A model generated the notes under the pieces. That model was not told the DNA's origin and searched no databases. It saw nothing but the letters and a program-made list of their open reading frames with translations. From an archaeon (GTDB taxonomy: Archaea > Nanobdellota > Nanobdellia > SCGC-AAA011-G17 > GW2011-AR17), in NCBI GenBank assembly GCA_018656555.1, contig JABHZQ010000024.1:1-64000 (forward strand): DNA of 64,000 bases, written 5' to 3'. Of this stretch, positions 31,083 through 39,099 are shown in pieces (positions within the stretch are counted from its first letter, which is position 1; each line of letters opens with the position of its first letter). A program made the position numbers and the translations under genes.

Positions 31083-31154
31083 GCCATTGTAGCTTAAAGG
31101 TAGAGCACTAGTCTCGTAAACTAGAGGTTCCAGGTTCAAGTCCTGGCAATGGCT
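31083..31154 (+). tRNA. tRNA-Thr(CGT)
   Basis: Cloverleaf GCCATTG...CTAGT CTCGTAA ACTAG...CCAGG TTCAAGT CCTGG CAATGGC; anticodon CGT; no intron. Confidence 0.93.
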
Positions 31155-31193
31155 TTAATAAATTTTATAAATAGATAGTAAAAAACATATATT

Positions 31194-31745
31194 ATGGCTA
31201 CTATATATGATCTAATTGAACCAGGAGTAGATTATCTTTCATTTACACATAATGAATTTGGAGGAATAGTTGGAAGTTGTGATATTTTAGTTGGAAAGGT
31301 GTTAAAAGCAAATGAAGCAGGGATAAGGCTTGATGCTTTTAGAGTAACTGACATATCTGGAAGAGAAGTTAATGATCGGGATATAATTCATGCCTTGCTT
31401 TATCGTCTCTATTCAAAAGATAGTCATGAAGTTGAAGTTTTAAAATATAACCGAGATATGCATATATCTGACGATGGTAGTCATTACTGGTGTTTAAGGG
31501 CTTTTGAACATTCTGGGTTAAGGTCTGTGATATCAGAAGCAAAAGAAAGACAAGATCCTACAGAAGTATTCAGAAGATTAGACAAATTAGAGGGAAGCTT
31601 AGAAGAAGTTCCTGGAGAATTAAGACAAGGATATTTAGATATGTTAGCTGTTATGAGATCATTCAAATTTAATTTTAGACCCGAAGGAGATCCTCTTTTA
31701 TTGGCAGCAAGAGAAGAAGTGGAACAAACTCTCCAAAGACCCTAA
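31194..31745 (+). CDS. Hypothetical protein, 183 aa
   Basis: ORF directly after tRNA-Thr; no recognised motif. Confidence 0.6.
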   Translation: MATIYDLIEPGVDYLSFTHNEFGGIVGSCDILVGKVLKANEAGIRLDAFRVTDISGREVNDRDIIHALLYRLYSKDSHEVEVLKYNRDMHISDDGSHYWCLRAFEHSGLRSVISEAKERQDPTEVFRRLDKLEGSLEEVPGELRQGYLDMLAVMRSFKFNFRPEGDPLLLAAREEVEQTLQRP

Positions 31746-31892
31746 TATAGAAACATATAAAAACCATTATTTTTTTCTAAATATTAACCTTTAGGACTGA
31801 ATAGTGCAATAACCTACTTGTTTATCGGAACTACATTAAATGTGTTTCCTAACTTTAAACTTCAACGGTTTGCGCTCAGAGTTCCCGAAAGG

Positions 31893-31900
31893 TTTATATA
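31893..31900 (+). promoter_or_regulatory. TATA box (cgaaaggTTTATATA) for the leader ORF/326-aa gene
   Basis: BRE-like cgaaa plus TTTATATA ~29 nt upstream of ATG 31929; similar arrangements precede 27105 and 45308. Confidence 0.55.
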
Positions 31901-31928
31901 TTATTAGTACCCCTGTAGAAGTAACAAA

Positions 31929-31997
31929 ATGGTAGAAAATAGCTTAACCAATATTACGTCTTTAAATCTAGTCTTAGCTATTACAATCTACTACTAA
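31929..31997 (+). CDS. Putative 22-aa leader peptide MVENSLTNITSLNLVLAITIYY
   Basis: ATG at near-leaderless distance from the TATA box, followed by a structured SD-containing region upstream of the next gene. Confidence 0.35.
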   Translation: MVENSLTNITSLNLVLAITIYY

Positions 31998-32000
31998 ACT

Positions 32001-32048
32001 CAGGTCAATCCCGAGGAGGAGGGACCTGAAAGAATTCTTTTAGGTTCC
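32001..32048 (+). promoter_or_regulatory. Mutually exclusive RNA hairpins around an SD-like GAGGAGGAGGG
   Basis: CAGGTC(32001-32006)/GACCTG(32023-32028) versus GGACCTGAAAGAA(32022-32034)/TTCTTTTAGGTTCC(32035-32048). Confidence 0.45.
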
Positions 32049-32058
32049 AAGATATGAA

Positions 32059-33039
32059 ATGCAGAGAATAATCCCCGAAACAAGATGTAACAGATTAGAC
32101 ATGATATTCCAAGAAACAGAGAGATATCTCTCTTTTATGGAAAGTCAAGGTTATAGTCTGTTAAAACCTGCACTAGCAATGGCTCAACTAAAAATACCTA
32201 TACCCTTTCTTCAAAAAACAGAAGCAAGAGTACAAGAAGAAATAGCCAATCACCGGGAATTTGTAAGACACCAATTAGATGTAGCTCAAATAGCTCTTGA
32301 TGAAACCCTTAGTTATGTTTTTGAAGAACTAAGGGTGCAACCTGAAAGAGTACAAGATTCTCTTGCTATATACGATCCAAGAGAAAGAACAACTCCCCTT
32401 GCAAAGTTAGTTGTTGATCCAAACCAACCTTTAGATAATTTTCACTATGAACCTACAGATATAATTTATATGAAAAAAGATGAAAATATATTCTTAAGTG
32501 ATGGAAGAGCTATGAGGGATGAAAGAGAAGAACTAATGGTTGCAAGAATAGGGAAAGTTTACTATCTTTCAGATGGAACTGTGGTTCTAGCAAGAACAAA
32601 AAAGAATTGGGCTGAAAAAATAATCAGAGTTATGTACGCAGATGCCTTAGGCCAAAGAAAAGGATTTAGAGATCTAGCAGCATGTATGATTTTAGATAAA
32701 GGAGATAGAAGAGTAGAAAGAGATATAGCAAGTCTTTTAGAATTAGAATTAAGAAAAGATGGAAGAGATAATGGTGGAAAACCATTAAATCAATATTATA
32801 CAAGTAAACTTCCAGTCCCTCTTGAAGTTCTAACATTATCTTTTGATACCTTTGAGAGAATGGAAACAGGAGATCTCTCCCACGAAAGAGTTTTCAAACA
32901 AAGAATAGGAAAAGAAATTGAAACAGCTGCATTAACCCACCGAGAGATTGCCCTAGCTTGGATAATTTTAAACAAAACTTGTGACATGAGACATATAGCT
33001 CCCCAAGATGTTCATATGCCGCTTTCACCAATAAACTAG
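32059..33039 (+). CDS. Hypothetical protein, 326 aa
   Basis: Long ORF; no recognised motif. Confidence 0.65.
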   Translation: MQRIIPETRCNRLDMIFQETERYLSFMESQGYSLLKPALAMAQLKIPIPFLQKTEARVQEEIANHREFVRHQLDVAQIALDETLSYVFEELRVQPERVQDSLAIYDPRERTTPLAKLVVDPNQPLDNFHYEPTDIIYMKKDENIFLSDGRAMRDEREELMVARIGKVYYLSDGTVVLARTKKNWAEKIIRVMYADALGQRKGFRDLAACMILDKGDRRVERDIASLLELELRKDGRDNGGKPLNQYYTSKLPVPLEVLTLSFDTFERMETGDLSHERVFKQRIGKEIETAALTHREIALAWIILNKTCDMRHIAPQDVHMPLSPIN

Positions 33040-34356
33040 ATCTGCCATATGCTTAACAGCAGCTTGTTGATATTTTAAAGAATCAACATTTTCAGGAATA
33101 CAATAAGCTTCAATATCATCCCAATCAGAAGGAGCAACATTTGGTTCATTTCTTGGTAACTCTTCTATTCTAACAAAAGCATCAACTTCAGTAATATATT
33201 CTGGATCAGGATTTATTTGAATCCAAGCACCATTATCATTCCATCCATCAAAGGCCTGTCTTACATGAGACTTATGTGGATTAGATTGAACATGGTCTTC
33301 AACATTAGCTAAAAACATTGCTTTTAGATCTGGCATATTATTCATAGCAGCACTATATAATTGAACAGACTCTCTAATTTTCCAATAATCTTCAGCCTCT
33401 TCAACAGTTGCAATATTTTCTGGCCATTCCTTAAACACTCCAAAATCCAACAAAGCTTGAGTCACAGGAAGAGAATAATATCTTTTCTCTCCATCCGGAA
33501 AATAATCAAGAGGAAAATCTTCATCCATAGAAAGCTCACCATTACCATTCAAATCAGGATTAGGTTTACCATCAACCATTTCATAAGTATATTTACCATC
33601 CATATTCCCATCATGGAAAATCTCAAATAAAGAATTTTCATTATAAGTCAAATCAAAATAATCAACATCTATACTTTTCTTACCATAACCTAAATACCGA
33701 GGATTAAAAAATTCACCTCTTCTTGGACTATCGGTTAACTCTAAAGGTTCTAAAACAATCTCTCCTAAATCTCTTGCAGCTACCTGGCTTGAAATGGGAG
33801 TTTCCCACTGAATTATATAATCTAAATAACCATTAAGTTCATCCCCATACAAAGCAGCAGAAGCAACTGGCAAATTTCCACCATTAGAAACACCAATAGC
33901 ACCAACATTTGAAGTCAAAGCATAATCCAGAACATCATTTATTTTCTTCCCATCATCATCTTCAATCTCACCAACACTATAAAGAATAACATACTTCAAA
34001 GCTTCTATTGAGTCCTCTCCTCTATAATCATAAACCCCTTCAGATTCCCTTCCCATTTTATCATCCTCAACTCCAGGAAAGAGAAAAGTAACAACAATAG
34101 TATCATGCAATTGTAAATCATCATAAAGATCCTTCTCCTCATATCCACCCTTAATTAATACAACAATAGGAGCACCTTCCTCATACCGGGGATCATCAGT
34201 AGTATACAACCTAACAGCTATCCCATCAACAGTTACATCAACATACTGTCCTACAATCTCTTCAGAAGCAGAAAAAAATAATCCAGTAGTAATCACCCCA
34301 GCCAACAAGACTAATAGGAGAGGTAACAATAATTTCTTCTTCATAACACTATTCAA
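33025..34356 (-). CDS. Secreted/membrane-anchored alpha/beta-hydrolase-like protein with EF-hand-like insertion
   Basis: N-terminal signal/TM; GVSNGG nucleophile-elbow-like motif; NPDLNGNGELSMDED Ca-binding-like loop. Start may be at internal MKKKLLLP. Confidence 0.6.
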   Translation of the reverse strand: MNSVMKKKLLLPLLLVLLAGVITTGLFFSASEEIVGQYVDVTVDGIAVRLYTTDDPRYEEGAPIVVLIKGGYEEKDLYDDLQLHDTIVVTFLFPGVEDDKMGRESEGVYDYRGEDSIEALKYVILYSVGEIEDDDGKKINDVLDYALTSNVGAIGVSNGGNLPVASAALYGDELNGYLDYIIQWETPISSQVAARDLGEIVLEPLELTDSPRRGEFFNPRYLGYGKKSIDVDYFDLTYNENSLFEIFHDGNMDGKYTYEMVDGKPNPDLNGNGELSMDEDFPLDYFPDGEKRYYSLPVTQALLDFGVFKEWPENIATVEEAEDYWKIRESVQLYSAAMNNMPDLKAMFLANVEDHVQSNPHKSHVRQAFDGWNDNGAWIQINPDPEYITEVDAFVRIEELPRNEPNVAPSDWDDIEAYCIPENVDSLKYQQAAVKHMADLVYW

Positions 34357-34377
34357 ATCTTTAAATTATTTAAACCT

Positions 34378-34650
34378 TTAGAAACCAAAACTATCTGTAA
34401 ACTCTCTAATTTGTTGATATTGGGTTAAGAACTTCAAACCTCTGTCTGTAATAACATACTTCTTAGATTTTTTTTCCTCATTCTCATCAACCATCCCCTT
34501 TTCCATTAACTCAGAAACATACCTCTTCATAGAATCATGAGATAGATTAGATTTATACAATAAATGAGTCGGCTTAATAGTCCCACCTTTAGCTCGAATA
34601 GCTTCCAAGATGTCCTTAATTATTTCAAGCCTTTCTCTTCTTTCGCCCAT
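34378..34650 (-). CDS. Winged-helix transcriptional regulator (archaeal HTH_45-like)
   Basis: IIKDILEAIRAKGGTIKPTHLLYKSNLSHDSMKRYVSELMEKGMV...YVITDRGLKFL. Confidence 0.75.
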   Translation of the reverse strand: MGERRERLEIIKDILEAIRAKGGTIKPTHLLYKSNLSHDSMKRYVSELMEKGMVDENEEKKSKKYVITDRGLKFLTQYQQIREFTDSFGF

Positions 34651-35278
34651 TGTATACCACTAACCTCATTAACATAAAAAACAATAAAATGAACCCAATC
34701 ATCTGTAAAACCTCTCCAGCTACATATAGAGCAACACTAGTTTGTATTGCAGCAAAGAATATGTGTGAACAAGCTAAAAGGAAAAATGAAACATACACAA
34801 ATTTAGTATTTATATTCCTCTTATTCTGATAATTCCTAAAGAACTGCCAAGTTAAAAAAACTAACAATACAAAAGAAATAATATGGAATTTGATAAAATA
34901 TTGGTAAGAAAACAACACCATCAATAAGATTAAAGCAAAAATCAAAGATGTTACTTTTTTATTCTCAATCTTAAGAATAACAATTAACAATATAGTATAA
35001 GCTAACAACATTAATAATATATGAATTAAAAATATGAAATCAAAGGGTTCAATAAGAAAACCTACATAATTTCTAAACAAGGCAAACACAACAAATATTA
35101 GGTGGGCAATAGCAATAAGTAAGAATGCAGACCCAAAAAAAGAGTATTTTTTCTCTTTTGTCACCATTTTAGCCTTATAGCTTAGAACAGCAATAAAAAG
35201 AGTAACAATAGCAAACACAATATTAAATAGAATATCATATCCTTGAAACCACTGTGGCCCAATATTTAGTATCGCCAT
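34625..35278 (-). CDS. Polytopic (about 7-TM) membrane protein
   Basis: Seven hydrophobic segments; 26-nt overlap with the downstream winged-helix gene. Confidence 0.65.
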   Translation of the reverse strand: MAILNIGPQWFQGYDILFNIVFAIVTLFIAVLSYKAKMVTKEKKYSFFGSAFLLIAIAHLIFVVFALFRNYVGFLIEPFDFIFLIHILLMLLAYTILLIVILKIENKKVTSLIFALILLMVLFSYQYFIKFHIISFVLLVFLTWQFFRNYQNKRNINTKFVYVSFFLLACSHIFFAAIQTSVALYVAGEVLQMIGFILLFFMLMRLVVYNGRKKRKA

Positions 35279-35377
35279 GTTGTCACTAAAAAATTATTTG
35301 CTTTATAAGTTTTGTGTAACTCTATTAACAAGTGAATTTTCTCGTCTTTTATAAACAAGTTTTACCCTCTATTTTTT

Positions 35378-35500
35378 AGGTGATGCCCATGCTATAAGCT
35401 TAGCATATTCAAGGTGAGCTTCCCTCTCTTTAGTCTCCTCTTTCTCTTTGGAGAGGCTCACCAGTTTTTTACTTGTGACAAGGCATATGTGCACGTGAGA
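35378..35500 (+). ncRNA. Candidate structured ncRNA: three hairpins, pyrimidine-rich loop, U-tract
   Basis: ATGCTA/TAGCAT (35389-35394/35401-35406); GGTGAG+CCTCTC / GAGAGG+CTCACC (35413-35428/35451-35462); possible closing ATGCC/GGCAT; TTTTTT at 35465-35470; TATA-like element ~35347. Confidence 0.45.
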
Positions 35501-35529
35501 TTTATAAGTCTATTTGGTATTAAGATATT

Positions 35530-36288
35530 ATGGATATTTTAAGTGTAGAAAAATTTGTTAAGAGTTATAAATCCAAAAAATATGCTCAAAAAGCAGTTAA
35601 ATATCTTATTTCAAAAGACTTATTACCTTTGGAAGCTAATGAAGATACTGCTGCTTTGGTGGGCCATTTAATGGGAGATGGAAGTCTTAGTAAGGACTGT
35701 TATGTTGGAGAATTTAGATTCTTTGGTTCAGAAACTAAACTAAAAATAATTAAATCAAAAATAACTCAAATATTTAATGTTGAACCTAAAAGATTTTATC
35801 AAAGGAAGGGTGGTTTTGTTTTGAGGTATAATAATTGTATAATTGCAAGATTATTTAATTTAATTGGAGTTCCTAGGGGAAATAAAGTAAGAACTCCTTT
35901 TGGGGTGCCCAGATGGATTAAATCATCTAACTCTTCAGTTAAAAGATCTTTTCTTATTGCATTATGTGATGATGAATTATCAAGCCCAAGGAAAGATAAG
36001 AGAGGATATATTGAACCTTTGAGACTTAAGTTCAACAAAACAGAGAAATTATTAGAGGAAGGAAAATCTTTTTTACACGAAATTAAGTATTTGTTCAATG
36101 AATTTGGAATTTTATGTAATCCCATAAAAGTTAATAATGATAAATATAAAAATAAATATGGAGAAATAACAAGGAGTATTTATTTTAATATTAGTTCTAA
36201 GAAGAATAATTTAAAAAAATTTGAGGAAAAAGTAGGGTTTGAATCAGAATTAATTAAAAAATTTAAACTCCAAAGTCTACTAAATTAA
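35530..36288 (+). CDS. Free-standing LAGLIDADG homing endonuclease
   Basis: LVGHLMGDGSL and degenerate second motif FLIALCDDEL. Confidence 0.75.
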   Translation: MDILSVEKFVKSYKSKKYAQKAVKYLISKDLLPLEANEDTAALVGHLMGDGSLSKDCYVGEFRFFGSETKLKIIKSKITQIFNVEPKRFYQRKGGFVLRYNNCIIARLFNLIGVPRGNKVRTPFGVPRWIKSSNSSVKRSFLIALCDDELSSPRKDKRGYIEPLRLKFNKTEKLLEEGKSFLHEIKYLFNEFGILCNPIKVNNDKYKNKYGEITRSIYFNISSKKNNLKKFEEKVGFESELIKKFKLQSLLN

Positions 36289-36329
36289 TCCAAACATTTA
36301 TAAGTTAGAATTTTTTCTGTGAAGAATAT

Positions 36330-36485
36330 GTCGGGGTAGCAAAGTCTGGTCAAATGAGGTCAAGGAAACTTATCTCAGACTATATGCGCAGGACTTAAGT
36401 TACTCATGATAGACATACAAGCAAGGGTTTGTATAAGATATCCTGTCTCTTAGTGAGTTCGAGGGTTCAAATCCCTTCCCCGACA
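36330..36485 (+). tRNA. tRNA-Leu(TAA) with two introns: 36354-36383 (D-arm) and 36400-36439 (37/38)
   Basis: Spliced: GTCGGGG TA GCA AAGTCTGGTCAAA TGC G CAGGA CTTAAGA TCCTG TCTCTTAGTGAGTTC GAGGG TTCAAAT CCCTT CCCCGAC A. Both introns show BHB elements (H helices GGTC/GACT and CTTA/TAAG, 3-nt bulges). Confidence 0.88.
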
Positions 36486-36489
36486 TTTA

Positions 36490-36861
36490 TTATCTTGATT
36501 CCCAAATAGGGAGTCCTTCTAACTTTAGAATTGCCACAACTCCTCCGGCCCTATATAAATACTCATTATCGCCATGAGGTTCTATTTCAAACTTAACATC
36601 ACTAACACCTTTATCATCAAAAGTAAAATGAACTCTGACTTTAATACTATTGAAATTATCTTGAAGATAACCTGTGTTAATTATCTTATTATCAATACAT
36701 CTTTTTATCTCAATCTTGCCCTCACCCCAAACATCCCTAGCACCAGGAGGCAACTCTTTAGGCTTATAGAATTCTCCTTGTAAACCCCTAACTCTAAAAA
36801 AAGTAGTATAAAGTCTTGGAACAAAATTATCCCATAGGTTCATAACTTGTTGCTCTTCCAT
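36490..36861 (-). CDS. Hypothetical protein, 123 aa
   Basis: ORF between tRNA genes; no recognised motif. Confidence 0.55.
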   Translation of the reverse strand: MEEQQVMNLWDNFVPRLYTTFFRVRGLQGEFYKPKELPPGARDVWGEGKIEIKRCIDNKIINTGYLQDNFNSIKVRVHFTFDDKGVSDVKFEIEPHGDNEYLYRAGGVVAILKLEGLPIWESR

Positions 36862-36946
36862 GCAATTACTCTTATTTTACTAATTAAAAACATTTTCTAT
36901 TCTAGAGTTAATTTTATAAAGAGAAAGTGAAATTAAATCAATTACT

Positions 36947-37020
36947 GCCTCGGTGGCTTAGCCTGGTATAGCACTTGCTTGGTAAGCAAGAGGTCCCGTG
37001 TTCAAATCACGGCCGAGGCT
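36947..37020 (+). tRNA. tRNA-Thr(GGT)
   Basis: GCCTCGG TG GCTTAGCCTGGTATAGC A CTTGC TTGGTAA GCAAG AGGTC CCGTG TTCAAAT CACGG CCGAGGC T. Confidence 0.94.
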
Positions 37021-37022
37021 TA

Positions 37023-38237
37023 TTATATTGCTGCCCAAGTGTATCTACCACCATTGTACATACACATATAAGACTCACCATCACTAAGCTCGCCAGTTTC
37101 TACATTAGAAGAATCATCATCATCTGCCCCACATTTATCCCAATTGTTTCTATCTCCACAAATATAATACCCATTACCTGCCCCAGTTTCATAAAAAGTA
37201 TCATGATCAATACATTCTCCATCAATATTTACACATTGAGTTTCTCCACAACAAGCAATTCTTCTTTCGCCGAATTTATTAATTGGAGGAGGATATCTTT
37301 GATCATTTCCATAGATATAACTCCAAATCCAAGATCCACCTTCTGAACAAGGCATACCAAAACAATCAATATCTAACTCATCAGTATAATCATCACCATC
37401 ATTATTGAAATTATCTTCACAAAAAAGTTCTCTACTATAAGTACAAGCTGCTTCAGAATCTCCTCTTTCAGGTCCATAAAAACCATAAACTAAATTACAT
37501 TCTGGATCTTCACATCCAAACATCCAATCTCCATCCTCATCCCATTCTTCTAAACAATTTTCAATACCTTCAGTATGAATAATAATTTCTAAAAGTCCCT
37601 CCATGATTATTGGAGAAATATCTCCTGTTTCCATATCAGCATATAATGGTTTCATCTGCAAGTCAGCTTCACCATCTCCATCAATATCATATAGATTAAC
37701 TCTTCCATGCATTAAAAGTCCATCCTCATCCTCACCATATTCATGTTCTATTGTAGGAACTTCCATTCCATCATCTAATGTACCTAAACTTGATAATATT
37801 CTAACAGCACCTAATTCCCATTCTACAAATAATGTATACTCTCTACCTAGATATACAAAAGAAAGATTACCTTCATTTTCTACAATCTCTTTGTAAGGAA
37901 ATTCAGAATCTTCTAAAGGAACAATCTCTTCTATTATTTCATCTCCTTCATCTGAACCACCATCATCCCCTCCTCCAGTAGTACTTCCTCCACCCGCTCC
38001 CCCACCAACACTAGAACCTCCTCCACCAACAGTAGTAGTCTCTTCCTCTTCTTCCTCTACTTCTGGTTCCTCTTCTTCCTCTAGCTCAGCCTCTACTTCT
38101 TCTTCAACTTCTTCTTCAACTTCTTCTGGCTCAGGAACATCAACTTCTTCTTCAGTAGAAAAAGAAAAAATTACAGCAAGAATAACAACAATTAGAATAA
38201 TTCCACCAATAAGAAACTTCCACCAATCTTTTTTCAT
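37023..38237 (-). CDS. Membrane-anchored protein with Glu-rich and Gly-rich linkers and Cys-rich C-terminal domain
   Basis: N-terminal TM, E-rich stretch, GGGGSSVGGGAGGGS linker, CEDNFNNDGDDYTDELDIDC-type motif. Confidence 0.7.
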   Translation of the reverse strand: MKKDWWKFLIGGIILIVVILAVIFSFSTEEEVDVPEPEEVEEEVEEEVEAELEEEEEPEVEEEEEETTTVGGGGSSVGGGAGGGSTTGGGDDGGSDEGDEIIEEIVPLEDSEFPYKEIVENEGNLSFVYLGREYTLFVEWELGAVRILSSLGTLDDGMEVPTIEHEYGEDEDGLLMHGRVNLYDIDGDGEADLQMKPLYADMETGDISPIIMEGLLEIIIHTEGIENCLEEWDEDGDWMFGCEDPECNLVYGFYGPERGDSEAACTYSRELFCEDNFNNDGDDYTDELDIDCFGMPCSEGGSWIWSYIYGNDQRYPPPINKFGERRIACCGETQCVNIDGECIDHDTFYETGAGNGYYICGDRNNWDKCGADDDDSSNVETGELSDGESYMCMYNGGRYTWAAI

Positions 38238-38319
38238 ACTCTATAACCTATGCTTTTTACTATTTAAATTCTTCTAATCCCTTAAAAAAACTTATAAAGA
38301 TAGATAGCAAAAAATTATT

Positions 38320-39099
38320 ATGGAAAAAATAGTTATTTTTAGATTTCATAAACATCCTTCTATTTGTTTGAATAGATTAGAACTATTGAATAAATTAAAT
38401 CCTGGTATTGAAATATATGGCATTTATGGTGGAGAGGAAAAGGATCTTTCTAAATTTGAAGAAACATTAAGGGGCCATCTCAAACATATTTGGGTTATAA
38501 AAAATAAAACTAATGATTGGAAATGGCAAAATTTTGATTTAGCTTTGAGAGATTGGTATAAAGAAATAGGAAAAGACATTACTTTTGATCGAGCTTATAT
38601 TGTTGAATGGGATTTAATATTAACAGATAGCTTAGATAATATTTATGCACATATCCCAAAAGAGGAACTAGGTTTGACTGGATTTAATAAATTAAGTTTA
38701 GTTGAAAAAGAGTGGGATTGGGTAGCTGAAGAACCATCTAGAAGTGACTGGTTAAAATTATTAGAGTTTGTTAAAAAGAAATATAATTATTCTCTTGAAC
38801 CTAATGCTTCATTAGGCCCTGGTTTATGTTTACCTAGAGAATTTTTAGAAAAATACAGTGAAGCTGAAGTTCCAGAGTTGTGTCATGATGAATTAAGAGT
38901 TCCATTATACTCTCAAATCTTCAATTTGAAATGTAAAGATACTGGATTTTATAAGAAATGGTTTGATGATGATGAAAAAAAGTACTTTAATTGTGTGAAT
39001 AGAGACATTGATATAGAAATTATTAAAACAGAAATTAAAAACAATGGAAGAAAAGCTTTTCACCCTTTTAGAAAACTATTTCACCTTAAACTCTCATAA
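38320..39099 (+). CDS. Hypothetical, possibly glycosyltransferase-like protein
   Basis: YIVEWDLILTDS and GPGLCLPREFLEKY context; weak. Confidence 0.4.
   Translation: MEKIVIFRFHKHPSICLNRLELLNKLNPGIEIYGIYGGEEKDLSKFEETLRGHLKHIWVIKNKTNDWKWQNFDLALRDWYKEIGKDITFDRAYIVEWDLILTDSLDNIYAHIPKEELGLTGFNKLSLVEKEWDWVAEEPSRSDWLKLLEFVKKKYNYSLEPNASLGPGLCLPREFLEKYSEAEVPELCHDELRVPLYSQIFNLKCKDTGFYKKWFDDDEKKYFNCVNRDIDIEIIKTEIKNNGRKAFHPFRKLFHLKLS

Noticed and set aside
35378-35500. SRP RNA or RNase P RNA
   Set aside because: Too short, and I could not find the SRP helix-8 motif or RNase P conserved core; left as an unknown structured RNA.
36975-37346. 123-aa plus-strand ORF
   Set aside because: Begins inside tRNA-Thr and runs antisense to the Cys-rich surface protein.
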